Assembly (NCBI RefSeq): GCF_006874585.1
Contig: NZ_CP029761.1
Span: forward strand, 2,553,001 to 2,617,000
Direction of reading: 5' to 3'
Length of the DNA: 64,000 nt
DNA from: Sphingomonas sp. IC081
GTDB lineage: Bacteria > Pseudomonadota > Alphaproteobacteria > Sphingomonadales > Sphingomonadaceae
Both the position numbers and the translations under genes were made by a program. This document shows positions 7,321-15,948 of this stretch, in pieces. The stretch's first letter is position 1. Each line of letters begins with the position of its first letter. A model generated the notes under the pieces. That model had not been told where the DNA came from and searched no databases. It saw only the letters and a program-made list of their open reading frames with translations.

Positions 7321-10029
7321 CTAAGCCCGCTCGCCGGTCACCTTGGCCGAGCCGAACATGCCCATCTTGCACTTGCCGGTGATGGCATCGCCGCTGACTT
7401 CGAGATCGTACTTCAGCGTGATTTTCATCGGCTTCTCGACCATGAGATCAAAGCGCAGCCGGTTGCCCTCGGCCGTGCCCCCGGCAAAGTCCTGACGCCC
7501 CTCCGGCGCGGAAAGATAGCCGCTGAGCGCGGTGCCCTCGACATCGAAATGCGCCAGCATCGCCTGCGGCCCCATCGGGGTCTTGAGCACCATGTTCCAG
7601 TCGCCCTCCGGCCCGGCCGAAGACGCGACCGGCACTGCCACCACCGGCTCCGGTGCCGCAACCACGGCCTCAACCGTCACCGGGTCCGGCGCATGGACTC
7701 CCGAAATGTCCCGCTGTTCGATCACGTCGAGAATACGCGCAGGCGTCAGCGGCAGCACCACGTCGCCCAGTTCGCCGAACGGCGTGAGCGCATCGGCAAT
7801 GGCGTTCACCAGGGTCGGCGGGCCGATGATCGCCCCGCCCTCGCCCACGCCGCGCATGCCGCCGATGGTCTGGGACGGCGTGTCGGCATGGACAAATTCG
7901 AAGGTCGGCACATCGCTGATCGACGGCAGCATGTAGTCCTTGAACGTCGCCGCCTGCGGATTGCCGCGCGCGTCGTAGGGCATCTCTTCCAGCAGCACCA
8001 TGCCGATCGCCTGCGCCAGCCCCCCGGAAATCTGCCCTTCCACCACCGCCGGGTTGATCACCGTCCCGCAATCCTCCGAGGAGATCCAGCGCAGGATCGT
8101 CACGAAGCCGGTCTCCGCATCCACCTCGACCACGGCCAGATGCGTGGCGCTGGTGAAAGTCATCGGCGGCGGCTGGTAGCGGAACTGCATTTCCAGCCCG
8201 CTCTCGAACCCGGCGGGCAGACGGTCCGGCTCGCCATAGGCAATCGCGGCGATCTCCGCGAGCGGGCGGGCCATTTCCGGCGCGCCGTCCACGCGCACCA
8301 TGCCATGGTCGATCACCACGCTCTCTACGCTGGCGTTGAGCAAGTGCGCGGCCAGCGTGCGCACCTTGTCGGCCAGCATCTCCGAGCAGCGGATCGCCGC
8401 CCCGCCGGCAATCACCCCCTGCCGGCTGCCCGCCGCGCCCGGACTGAAGCCGCCGCGCGTGGAATCGCCCTCGAACACGGTGACGTCCTCGTAGCGCACG
8501 CCCAGCCGGTCGGCGATGCACTGGGCCATCGTTGTCGCGGTGCCGTGGCCCTGCGAATGGGTGGAGAGCGTGGCGGTGACCTTGCCGGTCGGCTCGATCC
8601 GCACTTGCGCCAGTTCGCCCGTCATCGGCGCCATCGATCCGGCCGAGCCGGTCGGCTCGACGTAGGACGCGATGCCGACGCCCAGATAACGCCCCTCCGC
8701 CCGTGCGGCCGCCTGTTCGCGCCGGAAGGCGGCCATGTCGAAATGGTCCAGCAGCTTTTCGAGGCATTCGCCGGGGGTGATGTCCTCCAGCGGAATGCCC
8801 ATCGAAGTCACGGCGGGCTGATCCGTCCGATAGACCAGATTGCGCCGCCGGATCTCCACCGGATCGATGCCGAGCCGCCGCGCCGCCCGGTCCAGCAGGG
8901 TCTCGCGCGCCAGCGATTCCATCGCCCAGGGCCCGCGATAGGCGGCCAGCCCGTTGGTATTGGTGTACCATCCGCGCGAAACGAAGGCGTAGGCGGGCTG
9001 CTTGTAGGCCGCCCAGACAAACATGTGCACGGCGATATTGCTGTCCGCCCCTTGCGGGAAGGCGCCGTTGTTGCAGTCATAGATGCCGTGCGATCCGGTC
9101 AGCCGTCCTTCGCCGTCGAACCCGGCCTGCAAGGTCATTTCCGCCTCGCGCGCCTGATTGGACGCGGTCAGCGCCTCGTAGCGGTCCTCGATCCACTTGA
9201 GCGGCTTGCCCAGGAGCAGCGCGGCGACGATCACCGCGCACTCTTCCTTCCACGGGTGGTTCTTGAGCCCGAACGCCCCGCCCACGTCCTTGGCGATCAC
9301 CCGGATCGCGCTGTCCGGCAGGCCCAGCGCCAGACTGACCCAGCGCGCCACCAGATGCGGGCTCTGGCAGGTGATCCAGAGCGTCAGTTCCTCCGGCCCG
9401 TCGCGCGAGGCGAGCACCCCGCGCGTTTCCATCGGCGACTGCGAGATGCGCTGGTGGACGATCCGGTGGCTGAGGCGCAGCGCCGATCCGGCCAGCCTGT
9501 CCTCCAGTTCGTCCTCGATCTCCTCGTCCCCGATTTCGGCGGCGACATTGCTGTCCATGCCGGGATGGATCGGGCCCGCCGCTTTGGCCTGCGCAATGGT
9601 GACGACCGGGTCGAGTTCCTCGTACGCGATCTCGACCAAAGAGGCCGCGTCTTCCGCCTGCGCGCGGGATTCGGCGATCACCATGACCACCGGCTCGCCC
9701 GCATAGGACACATGGCCATCGGCCAGCGGCGTGATCGGGATCTCCGCCTCGGTAAAGAAGAACGAGAGCATCGTGATCGGCCGCGCGGCGAGGTCCGCCA
9801 TCGTCAGCACGGCGTGGACGCCGGGCATCTCGCGCGCGGCCGCGGTGTCTATCGAGACGATCCGCCCGCGCGCGATCGGGCTGCGCGCGAAGGCGACATG
9901 CAGCGTGCCCGGCAGCGTCACATCGTCGACGAACTGGCCGCGCCCGGTCAAGAGGCGCGGGTCTTCCTTGCGCGGGACGCGCTTGCCGATCCAGCGGGTG
10001 GCGCCGAGGCTGGAACCCGGCGCGTTCAT
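7321..10029 (-). CDS. Molybdopterin-binding large subunit, xanthine dehydrogenase/CoxL family, with C-terminal extension
   Basis: The 902-residue subunit would hold the molybdenum cofactor and substrate site of a heterotrimeric hydroxylase. The start RWIGKRVPRKEDPRLLTGRG is typical of CoxL-type subunits. The active-site loop reads AYRGPW near residue 361, not the AYRCSFR loop of true (form I) CO dehydrogenase, so the substrate is probably an aldehyde or heterocycle. After about residue 780 there is an Ala/Pro/Val linker and an additional domain of about 100 residues (from GPEGDWNMVLKTPMG to the end) that looks like a compact beta fold. ATG 10029 overlaps the small-subunit stop by 4 bp, indicating translational coupling. 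Confidence 0.88.
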   Translation of the reverse strand: MNAPGSSLGATRWIGKRVPRKEDPRLLTGRGQFVDDVTLPGTLHVAFARSPIARGRIVSIDTAAAREMPGVHAVLTMADLAARPITMLSFFFTEAEIPITPLADGHVSYAGEPVVMVIAESRAQAEDAASLVEIAYEELDPVVTIAQAKAAGPIHPGMDSNVAAEIGDEEIEDELEDRLAGSALRLSHRIVHQRISQSPMETRGVLASRDGPEELTLWITCQSPHLVARWVSLALGLPDSAIRVIAKDVGGAFGLKNHPWKEECAVIVAALLLGKPLKWIEDRYEALTASNQAREAEMTLQAGFDGEGRLTGSHGIYDCNNGAFPQGADSNIAVHMFVWAAYKQPAYAFVSRGWYTNTNGLAAYRGPWAMESLARETLLDRAARRLGIDPVEIRRRNLVYRTDQPAVTSMGIPLEDITPGECLEKLLDHFDMAAFRREQAAARAEGRYLGVGIASYVEPTGSAGSMAPMTGELAQVRIEPTGKVTATLSTHSQGHGTATTMAQCIADRLGVRYEDVTVFEGDSTRGGFSPGAAGSRQGVIAGGAAIRCSEMLADKVRTLAAHLLNASVESVVIDHGMVRVDGAPEMARPLAEIAAIAYGEPDRLPAGFESGLEMQFRYQPPPMTFTSATHLAVVEVDAETGFVTILRWISSEDCGTVINPAVVEGQISGGLAQAIGMVLLEEMPYDARGNPQAATFKDYMLPSISDVPTFEFVHADTPSQTIGGMRGVGEGGAIIGPPTLVNAIADALTPFGELGDVVLPLTPARILDVIEQRDISGVHAPDPVTVEAVVAAPEPVVAVPVASSAGPEGDWNMVLKTPMGPQAMLAHFDVEGTALSGYLSAPEGRQDFAGGTAEGNRLRFDLMVEKPMKITLKYDLEVSGDAITGKCKMGMFGSAKVTGERA

Positions 10030-10532
10030 TCGGCCGCTCCCGGTCCGGCCACTCCGGTGCCGACAGTGCCTTCGGCCAGCGCCCTGGCGGCGCGGCGGAT
10101 GCCCTGATAGCCGGTGCAGCGGCAGATGTGCCCGCTCATCGCGGACACCAGTTCTTCCTCGTTCGCCTTGGCCTCCCCGCCGGTGAGCGCGGCAAACGTC
10201 ATCAGCACGCCGGGGGTGCAGAACCCGCATTGCAGTCCGTGCGCCTCGCGCATGGCCTGCTGCACCGGGTGGAACGTGCCGTCCGGCGCGGCGAGGCCTT
10301 CCACCGTGGTCACCGCGCAGCCGTCGGCCTGAACCGCCAGCATCAGGCAGGACCGCACCGCGCGCCCGTCCACCATCACCGTGCAGGCCCCGCAGACGCC
10401 GTGTTCGCAGCCGAGATGGACGCCGGTGCACCCCGCACCGAGCCGCAGGTAATCGGCCAGGCTGGTGCGCGCCTCCACCCCGGCGCTGCGGCGCTGGCCG
10501 TTGAGCGTCAGTTCGATCGCATGCTCGCTCAT
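10026..10532 (-). CDS. 2Fe-2S small subunit of the molybdenum hydroxylase
   Basis: This 168-residue protein carries the two iron-sulfur clusters that pass electrons from molybdenum to FAD. The plant-ferredoxin type motif GCEHGVCGACTV lies near residues 40-51. The second cluster cysteines lie in QCGFCTPG (about 100) and HICRCTGY (about 135). Length is typical of CoxS subunits. It overlaps both neighbours by 4 bp, so it is translated with the medium and large subunits. Confidence 0.93.
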   Translation of the reverse strand: MSEHAIELTLNGQRRSAGVEARTSLADYLRLGAGCTGVHLGCEHGVCGACTVMVDGRAVRSCLMLAVQADGCAVTTVEGLAAPDGTFHPVQQAMREAHGLQCGFCTPGVLMTFAALTGGEAKANEEELVSAMSGHICRCTGYQGIRRAARALAEGTVGTGVAGPGAAE

Positions 10533-11398
10533 GCTGTTTCCTTCAGGGCAAAAGCCTCGCGCAAGGCCCGCGCGAGGATGCGGCGGCCGACGGTGCGGCG
10601 ATATTCGGCGCTGGCGTGGCGGTCGTCGAACGGGGCGCTGTCGGCGACGCCAAGCGCCGCCAGCGCATGCGCATCGAGACCGGAAAGCGCGGCGCCGACC
10701 AGCGCCGCTTCCAGCTGCCGCATGCGGATCGGCGTCGGCCCCATGCCGAACCAGGCGAGGCCCGCGCGCGTGACGATGCCGTTCTCGACCACTGCCGCGC
10801 CGACCATGCCGACCAGCGCAAAGTCGCCCGGACGCCGCGCCACCTCGCGGAACAGGACAAGGTGCCCCTCCGGCCAGTCGGGATACGTGATCCCGGTCAG
10901 CAGTTCGTCCGGCTCCAGCGCGGTCATGTAGGGGCCGATGTAGAACGCGTCGGCGGGCACCTTGCGTGTGCCCCGGACCGAGGTCAGGTCCAGAACCGCC
11001 CCAAGCGCCACCGCCGTCGCAGGCATTTCCGCCGCCGGCTCGCCGAGCGCCACCGAGCCGCCCACGGTGCCCCGGTTGCGCGTCTGGTGATGGCCGACAT
11101 GGCCGAGCGCGGTGACCAGCGCCGGCAGGTGCGCGGCCAGCAGCGGATCGTCCAGCGCATCGGCCTGCCGCGTCATCGGGCCGACGCGCGTGCCGTCCCC
11201 GACGCGGAAAACCCCCTGCAAGGCGGCGATCCGGCCGATGTCGACCAGGATGAAAGGCTGGCTCATGCGCAAGTTCAGCAGCGGCATCAGGGTCTGCCCG
11301 CCCGCGATCACGGTGGCGCCGCCGTCCGCCTCGGACAGGATGCGGCAGGCCTCCGCCACGCTGGCGGGGCGCTCGTAGTCGAACGGCGCGGGCTTCAT
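10529..11398 (-). CDS. FAD-binding medium subunit of the molybdenum hydroxylase
   Basis: At 289 residues this is a normal CoxM-type subunit. The N-terminal FAD-binding region contains ATVIAGGQTLMPLLNLR (about 33-49), and TRNRGTVGGSVALGEPAAE near 110 is the second flavin-binding signature. It would accept electrons from the iron-sulfur subunit. ATG 11398 overlaps the stop of the upstream coxG-like gene by 4 bp; its own end overlaps the small subunit by 4 bp. Confidence 0.93.
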   Translation of the reverse strand: MKPAPFDYERPASVAEACRILSEADGGATVIAGGQTLMPLLNLRMSQPFILVDIGRIAALQGVFRVGDGTRVGPMTRQADALDDPLLAAHLPALVTALGHVGHHQTRNRGTVGGSVALGEPAAEMPATAVALGAVLDLTSVRGTRKVPADAFYIGPYMTALEPDELLTGITYPDWPEGHLVLFREVARRPGDFALVGMVGAAVVENGIVTRAGLAWFGMGPTPIRMRQLEAALVGAALSGLDAHALAALGVADSAPFDDRHASAEYRRTVGRRILARALREAFALKETA

Positions 11399-12102
11399 CG
11401 CCGCGCGTCCCGGCGTCCTGCCGAAAAGGCGGCGGCGGCGGTCACCACCAGCAGCACCAGCGTCATCACCAGTTCGGCGCGCATCTGCCCGGCGCCGAGC
11501 AGGAACCCCGCCAGCAGCGCCGTGACCAGCGCCGCCACCCAGCCCCACAGGATGCCCGCCGAAGTCGCCGGGGCCTCCGAAGCCGTTGGAACGGCACCAG
11601 CCGCAGGTCCCCCGACCGCCGCGACCGGTGCCGCCACCCCTTGCCCGGGCGAGGCAGCGCCCCCCGCAACCACCGCGCCGAACGTCGCGAAGAACTTGCC
11701 CGCCAGGTTCTTCGCGGTGGCATCGATGATCGCTCCGCCCAGCTGCGCCATGCGCCCGCCGACTTCGGCATCAACCGCATAGGCGACCAGCGTCCCCCCG
11801 TCCGCCGTATCGCTGAGCCGTACTTTGGCCCCACCTCTGGCCGTGCCCGCAACGCCGCCGCTGCCCGATCCGGTGATCGTGTAGCCGTTCGGCGCGTCGA
11901 GTTCGGACAGTTCCACCCTGCCCTTGAAGCGCGCGCCGATCGGGCCGATCTTCACCTGCGCACTCGCCACGAAGCGGTTGTCACCGTCCGGTTCGAGCGC
12001 CTCGCAGCCGGGAATGCACTGCGCCAGCACGGCCGGATCGTTGAGCGCCTGCCACACCTGCCGGCGCGGCGCCGCGATCCTCTGCTCGCCCGTCATCTGC
12101 AT
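11395..12102 (-). CDS. CoxG-like SRPBCC protein with C-terminal membrane anchor
   Basis: The first gene of the leftward operon encodes 235 residues. Residues 1-145 match the CoxG/SRPBCC fold (APRRQVWQALNDPAVLAQCI, then KIGPIGARFKG). An Ala/Pro linker and hydrophobic segments at about 183-205 and 210-228 would hold it at the inner membrane. In CO dehydrogenase operons CoxG tethers or recruits the enzyme to the membrane, so the same role for this molybdenum hydroxylase is likely. The divergent SDR gene starts 225 bp away, and that interval should contain the operon promoter. Confidence 0.88.
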   Translation of the reverse strand: MQMTGEQRIAAPRRQVWQALNDPAVLAQCIPGCEALEPDGDNRFVASAQVKIGPIGARFKGRVELSELDAPNGYTITGSGSGGVAGTARGGAKVRLSDTADGGTLVAYAVDAEVGGRMAQLGGAIIDATAKNLAGKFFATFGAVVAGGAASPGQGVAAPVAAVGGPAAGAVPTASEAPATSAGILWGWVAALVTALLAGFLLGAGQMRAELVMTLVLLVVTAAAAFSAGRRDARR

Positions 12103-12327
12103 TGCGCGTTCTCCCCGCCTCGCCCGGTTTGTCGTTCCCTGCAGGGTGAACGCGATCTCGCGGCCCGGCGCAACCGCTATGAGCGATGCTGTATCTTATT
12201 CCCCCGGGCGATGACTTGGCCAGGGCCTTGCACGGCGGCTGGTGGAGCGGCCCCGCCGCCCTTATCCCACCCGCACAAGCCCCGAACCGCCGGAAGGCAG
12301 GCCAAGAGGCAAACGAGGAGCAGAGGC

Positions 12328-13119
12328 GTGAGCGCAACCGTCATCATCACCGGCGCCGCCGGCGGCATGGGCATTCCCACCGCGCGGCGCTTTGCCGCCC
12401 AGCGCCGCCCGCTGCTGCTCTGCGACGTCAGTGCCGGGAAGCTGGAGCACGTCGCGGCCGAACTGCGCGGCGAAGGCGCGGCGGTGACGACGCTGGCGGG
12501 CGACATCTCCGCCCCCGACTTCCCGCAGGCGCTCCTCGCCGCACTGGGCGACGCGCCGCTGCATGCGCTTGTCCACACCGCCGGTCTCTCGCCGACGATG
12601 GCCGATCCGCTGCGCATCCTCGAGGTCAACTACGTCGCCACCGAAAGGCTGGTCGCCGCGCTGCTGCCCCGTTTCGAGACGGGCGGCTGCGCGGTGCTGA
12701 TCTCGTCGATGTCGGGCTACCTGCTGCGCGATCCGGCGATGGTTGCCGCGGTGGAGGACATGGTGGCCGGCAAGGGCAGCGCCGCGGTGGAAGGCTTCGC
12801 GGTCAATCCCGGCATGGGCTACACCCTGTCCAAGCGCGCCGTCATCGCCCTCGTCGGGCGCGAGGCGGCGGCCTTCGGCGCGCGCGGCCTGCGCATCTGC
12901 TCGATCGCGCCGGGTTTCATCGACACGCCGATGAGCCGCGCCGAACAGCAGGAAAGCGAACAGATGCGCCAGATGATCACGATGGTCCCGCTGGCACGGC
13001 TGGGCCACGGCGACGAGATCGCCTCGGTGGCACAATTCCTCTGCTCGCCCGCCGCCTCCTACGTCAGCGGCTGCGACATTCCGGTCGACGGCGGGATTCT
13101 GGGCCGCCTCGGGTTCTGA
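12328..13119 (+). CDS. SDR family NAD(P)-dependent oxidoreductase
   Basis: A GTG start at 12328, with GAGGAG 7 nt upstream, gives 263 residues. The classical SDR features are present: TGAAGGMG cofactor loop at residues 8-15, the structural Asn in LEVNYVATE near 98, a catalytic Ser in LISSMSGY near 131, and YTLSK near 169. The C-terminus ends in the usual DGG-containing strand. It would oxidise an alcohol or reduce a ketone; the substrate is not evident. It is divergent from the molybdenum hydroxylase operon and could be functionally linked. The cruciform repeat at 13131 lies directly behind it. Confidence 0.9.
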   Translation: MSATVIITGAAGGMGIPTARRFAAQRRPLLLCDVSAGKLEHVAAELRGEGAAVTTLAGDISAPDFPQALLAALGDAPLHALVHTAGLSPTMADPLRILEVNYVATERLVAALLPRFETGGCAVLISSMSGYLLRDPAMVAAVEDMVAGKGSAAVEGFAVNPGMGYTLSKRAVIALVGREAAAFGARGLRICSIAPGFIDTPMSRAEQQESEQMRQMITMVPLARLGHGDEIASVAQFLCSPAASYVSGCDIPVDGGILGRLGF

Positions 13120-13130
13120 GCGCCCGTTTG

Positions 13131-13261
13131 GAAATTCGCGAAAAGCGAATTTCGCGGCACCAGCCCACTCCCCCACCCGACCGCCCATCGGCAGTATCCT
13201 GAGGGCGGTCGGGTGGGGGAGTGGGCTGGTGCCGCCCTCAAAATGCCCTTTCGGGCATTTT
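13131..13261. repeat. Cruciform repeat family A, copy 2 with two side hairpins
   Basis: Central arms 13154-13186 and 13203-13235 are perfect 33-bp reverse complements around a 16-nt loop, the same dimensions as copy 1. Compared with copy 1 the stem differs at several positions, and each difference is matched in the other arm. A left hairpin (gaaattcgc 13131-13139/gcgaatttc 13145-13153) and a right hairpin (aaaatgccc 13240-13248/gggcatttt 13253-13261) flank it. It lies between convergent SDR and EthD genes. Confidence 0.88.
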
Positions 13262-13282
13262 TCAAACAGACTCTGACCCAGT

Positions 13283-13651
13283 TCACGGCACGAGGTCGCT
13301 CTCGCACTCCGTCACGGCGGCGATGCGCAGCGAGGTCCGGTCGAACAGATTGGCCTCGTCCGCCACGATGTCCGCGGGCATCAGGCTGGTCGTCATGTAG
13401 CGCAAGGCGCCGCGAAACACCGCCTCGTCCTCGAACCAGAGTTCGGTGATGACGTCGGGCCCGTCGGTGAACGCGCCCGTCTCGGGATGGACCTGCGGCT
13501 CCAGGTAGCGCCGGACGTAACGCGAGAGCCCCCGCGCATGACGCACCGCCAGCGGGGCATGGCGCGTCTCGTAATAGTCGCGGAACTGCTGCGGCGTCAG
13601 GTCGGCCCGGCGCTTCATGAACAGCAGGATCTTGTAGGTCTTGGGCTCCAT
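13283..13651 (-). CDS. EthD domain-containing protein
   Basis: A 122-residue protein of the EthD (dimeric alpha/beta barrel) family, with YKILLFMKRRADLTPQQFRD at the N-terminus and the HAPLAVRHARGLSRYV strand/helix. Such proteins are found as small accessory or enzymatic subunits in degradative pathways; the precise activity is unknown. ATG 13651 is preferred because AGGAG sits 8 nt upstream. It is separated from flotillin by a strong hairpin (13737-13772). Confidence 0.82.
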   Translation of the reverse strand: MEPKTYKILLFMKRRADLTPQQFRDYYETRHAPLAVRHARGLSRYVRRYLEPQVHPETGAFTDGPDVITELWFEDEAVFRGALRYMTTSLMPADIVADEANLFDRTSLRIAAVTECESDLVP

Positions 13652-13736
13652 CACGCGCTCTCCTTGCGGCAGGCGGCAGGGTAGCACCGGCGGCGCGGCA
13701 GACCACGGCGGCACTCAGCGCCAGTGCGATGATGCA

Positions 13737-13772
13737 GCAGGGGGCGGCGAACCGAAGTCCGCCGCCCCCTGC
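13737..13772 (-). terminator. Hairpin after the flotillin gene
   Basis: Perfect 12-bp arms (gcagggggcggc 13737-13748, gccgccccctgc 13761-13772) with a 12-nt loop start 21 bp beyond the flotillin stop on the minus strand. It lacks a T-run but is very stable. Confidence 0.6.
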
Positions 13773-13792
13773 CTTTGCCCCGGCAAATGGCC

Positions 13793-15466
13793 TTATTCGG
13801 GCTCGCCCGCCTCGACCTCCGGTTCCCGGGCCGTCGGGATGGCGCCCTGCACGAGGCTGGCGAGCGAGGACCCGTCGAGCCCCAGCTCCTTCATCAGCCC
13901 GTCGATCACCGGCGCCTGCGCGCGGTAGGCCAGCGCCGCCGAGACCGCGTCGTTGGCAAGGTTGCCCGAGCCGCCGGATACGCCGCCCGCCGAAGCGCCC
14001 CCGGCAGCATGGCCGCCCTTCTGGGTGAGCCCGTCGAGCTGCACGATCTTGATCGAATCGATCGCTTCCATCGGCTTCACGCTCTCGCGCACCACTTCGG
14101 GCAGGACCTTCAGGAGCGCCATCTTCATCTGCAGCGAGATCTGGTCCGAGGACAGCAGGTTCGCCGCCTCGTTGATCGCGCGCTGGCCGGCCGCCTCGAC
14201 CTCGAAGCGCACGCGCGCCGCTTCGGCACGCAGCTTCTCGGCCTCGGCCTCGCCTTCCGCCTCGAGGCGCAGCGCCTCGGCGCGGTTGGACGCCGCTTCC
14301 TTTTCCGCCTCGGCCTGGACCCGCACGCCGATCGCCTGGCGTTCGGCCTCCTTGGCGGCCTCGATCAGCTCGATGCGCTTCTGGCGCTCGGCGACCTCGG
14401 TGTCGCGGCTGGTCGTCACCTGTTCCTCGGCGGCCACCGCCTTGGCACGGGCCTCGTCGGCCTGGGCCTTGGCCTGGCTTTCCTCGCGGCTCTTGTTCTG
14501 CACCGCGATCTGCTGTTCCTGACGGGCCAGTTCGACCGCCTGCGCCTGGGCGATGCGGGCTTCCTGGATCGTCCGGTCGGCCTCGATCTGCTTGGCGTCG
14601 ACCTGCTGCTTGGCGAGAATGCGCGCCTCGTCGGCCTCGCGGCCGCGCAGGGCCTGCTCACGGGCGACTTCGGCGGCCTGCTCGGCGCGGCGCATCTCCA
14701 CCTCGCGTTCCTGCTCGAGCCTTGCGAACTCGTTCTCGCGCTGGATCTGGAAGGTCTGCCGCGCGGCTTCGAGATTCTTGGTCTCGATCTGGACGCGGGT
14801 TTCCTGCTCGATGTCGTTCCTTGCCTTCTTGCGCAGTTCGATCTGCTCGGTCAGCTTGGTGAGGCCCTCGGCGTCGAAGGCGTTGTTGGCGTTGAAGTGC
14901 TCGATCGAGGTCTGGTCGAGCCCGGTCAGCGAGACCGATTCCAGCTCGAGGCCGTTCATCGCGAGGTCCGAGGACGAGACCTGCTGCACCTTCTGCACGA
15001 AGTCGGCGCGCTGTTCGTGGAGCTGGTTCATCGTCATGCCCGCCGCGACCGAGCGCAGCGCGTCGACAAACTTGCCCTCGACCAGTTCCTTCAGGGCCTC
15101 GGGATGCATGGTGCGCGCGCCCAGGGTCTGCGCGGCCATGGCAATGGCCTGCGCATCGGGGCGCACACGCACGTAGAACTCGGCCTTGACGTCGATGCGC
15201 AGGCGATCGAGCGTGATCAGCGCGTCCTGGTTCTTGCGCTCCACCGCGAGGCGCACGGTGTTCATGTTCACCGGCATCGTCTCGTGGAAGATGGGCAGCA
15301 CCAGCGCGCCGCCGTTCATCACGACCTTCTCGCCGCCGATGCCGGTTCGCACGAAGCCGATTTCCTTGCTCGCACGCCGATAGAGCCGGGCCAGCATGAC
15401 GCCGAATGCGATCAGCAGGACGACAACACCGCCGGCAATCAGGCCGATCTGGTAGAGGCCGTTCAT
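13793..15466 (-). CDS. yqiK: Flotillin-family (YqiK-like) membrane scaffold protein
   Basis: The 557-residue protein begins with one membrane segment (about 4-26), then an SPFH/band-7 domain (about 35-200) and a very long charged coiled coil (about 210-440) rich in Glu, Ala, Arg and Gln. The C-terminus has a Gly/Ala-rich stretch (about 490-510). This is the layout of bacterial flotillins that organise membrane microdomains. The YqiJ-like gene commonly paired with it lies 482 bp upstream on the same strand. The separating gap and hairpin suggest its own promoter. Confidence 0.92.
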   Translation of the reverse strand: MNGLYQIGLIAGGVVVLLIAFGVMLARLYRRASKEIGFVRTGIGGEKVVMNGGALVLPIFHETMPVNMNTVRLAVERKNQDALITLDRLRIDVKAEFYVRVRPDAQAIAMAAQTLGARTMHPEALKELVEGKFVDALRSVAAGMTMNQLHEQRADFVQKVQQVSSSDLAMNGLELESVSLTGLDQTSIEHFNANNAFDAEGLTKLTEQIELRKKARNDIEQETRVQIETKNLEAARQTFQIQRENEFARLEQEREVEMRRAEQAAEVAREQALRGREADEARILAKQQVDAKQIEADRTIQEARIAQAQAVELARQEQQIAVQNKSREESQAKAQADEARAKAVAAEEQVTTSRDTEVAERQKRIELIEAAKEAERQAIGVRVQAEAEKEAASNRAEALRLEAEGEAEAEKLRAEAARVRFEVEAAGQRAINEAANLLSSDQISLQMKMALLKVLPEVVRESVKPMEAIDSIKIVQLDGLTQKGGHAAGGASAGGVSGGSGNLANDAVSAALAYRAQAPVIDGLMKELGLDGSSLASLVQGAIPTAREPEVEAGEPE

Positions 15467-15928
15467 TTCCGTTCTCCTTCAAGGGGATGCCGCGGACGGC
15501 CCAATGCCCCCGCGAAACCTCATCCCGACACAACTTCATCTCAACACAACCGCGCACGCGAAGACGCGGTTGAGTTGCCGATGACATCATGCCCCGCCCG
15601 ATCCTGCCCGAAACCGCAGCCGCGGTCCCACGTCCGCACAGTTCAACCATGCGCCGCTTGCAGGATTTTAACGGGCCCTTCTTGAGACCGCGCCGGTCAG
15701 GACGACCGGCGATGAAACCGATACTGCAGGATCAGTATCGACCGCGAGGATCAACGCGGACGCCGCAAGGACGGACACGCGCGCATCTTCGACTTCTCCC
15801 GATCAAGACGCTGCGGACGGCACCGCGCCCCGCTCTCTACTTCGCCTTGTCTGTGAAAGACTTATAATCGAATCGCGATCCGCCTCCTAGCGAAACCGGA
15901 TTTTTGCGAGTCGATTGCAACAAGCCCC
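15467..15928. other. Long leader/promoter region of the flotillin gene
   Basis: About 460 bp between the YqiJ-like and flotillin genes, both leftward. It contains the inverted repeat at 15547-15572 and a moderately AT-rich patch near 15855-15885 (gaaagacttataatcgaatcg on the plus strand). No open frame here has a convincing start or family match. It probably carries the flotillin promoter and its control sites. Confidence 0.5.
15547..15572. promoter_or_regulatory. Inverted repeat upstream of flotillin, candidate operator
   Basis: Arms caaccgcg (15547-15554) and cgcggttg (15565-15572) flank a 10-nt spacer, with further partial pairing outside (caac/agttg). It is 81 bp before the flotillin start, a suitable place for a regulator site or a 5' leader hairpin. 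Confidence 0.35.
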
Positions 15929-15948
15929 GCACCGGCGGAGGCCGGTGC
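15929..15948 (-). terminator. Hairpin abutting the yqiJ stop
   Basis: Perfect 8-bp arms gcaccggc/gccggtgc with loop ggag lie directly after the stop codon of the YqiJ-like gene on the minus strand. There is no long T-run. Confidence 0.5.

Noticed and set aside
7549..10107. Long plus-strand open frame opposite the molybdenum hydroxylase large subunit
   Set aside because: It reads as low-complexity Arg/His/Gly protein and mirrors the real minus-strand gene.
7321..12102. Aerobic CO dehydrogenase
   Set aside because: Subunit order and CoxG suggest it at first, but the active-site loop is AYRGPW and lacks the cysteine of the form I loop, so CO oxidation is not claimed.
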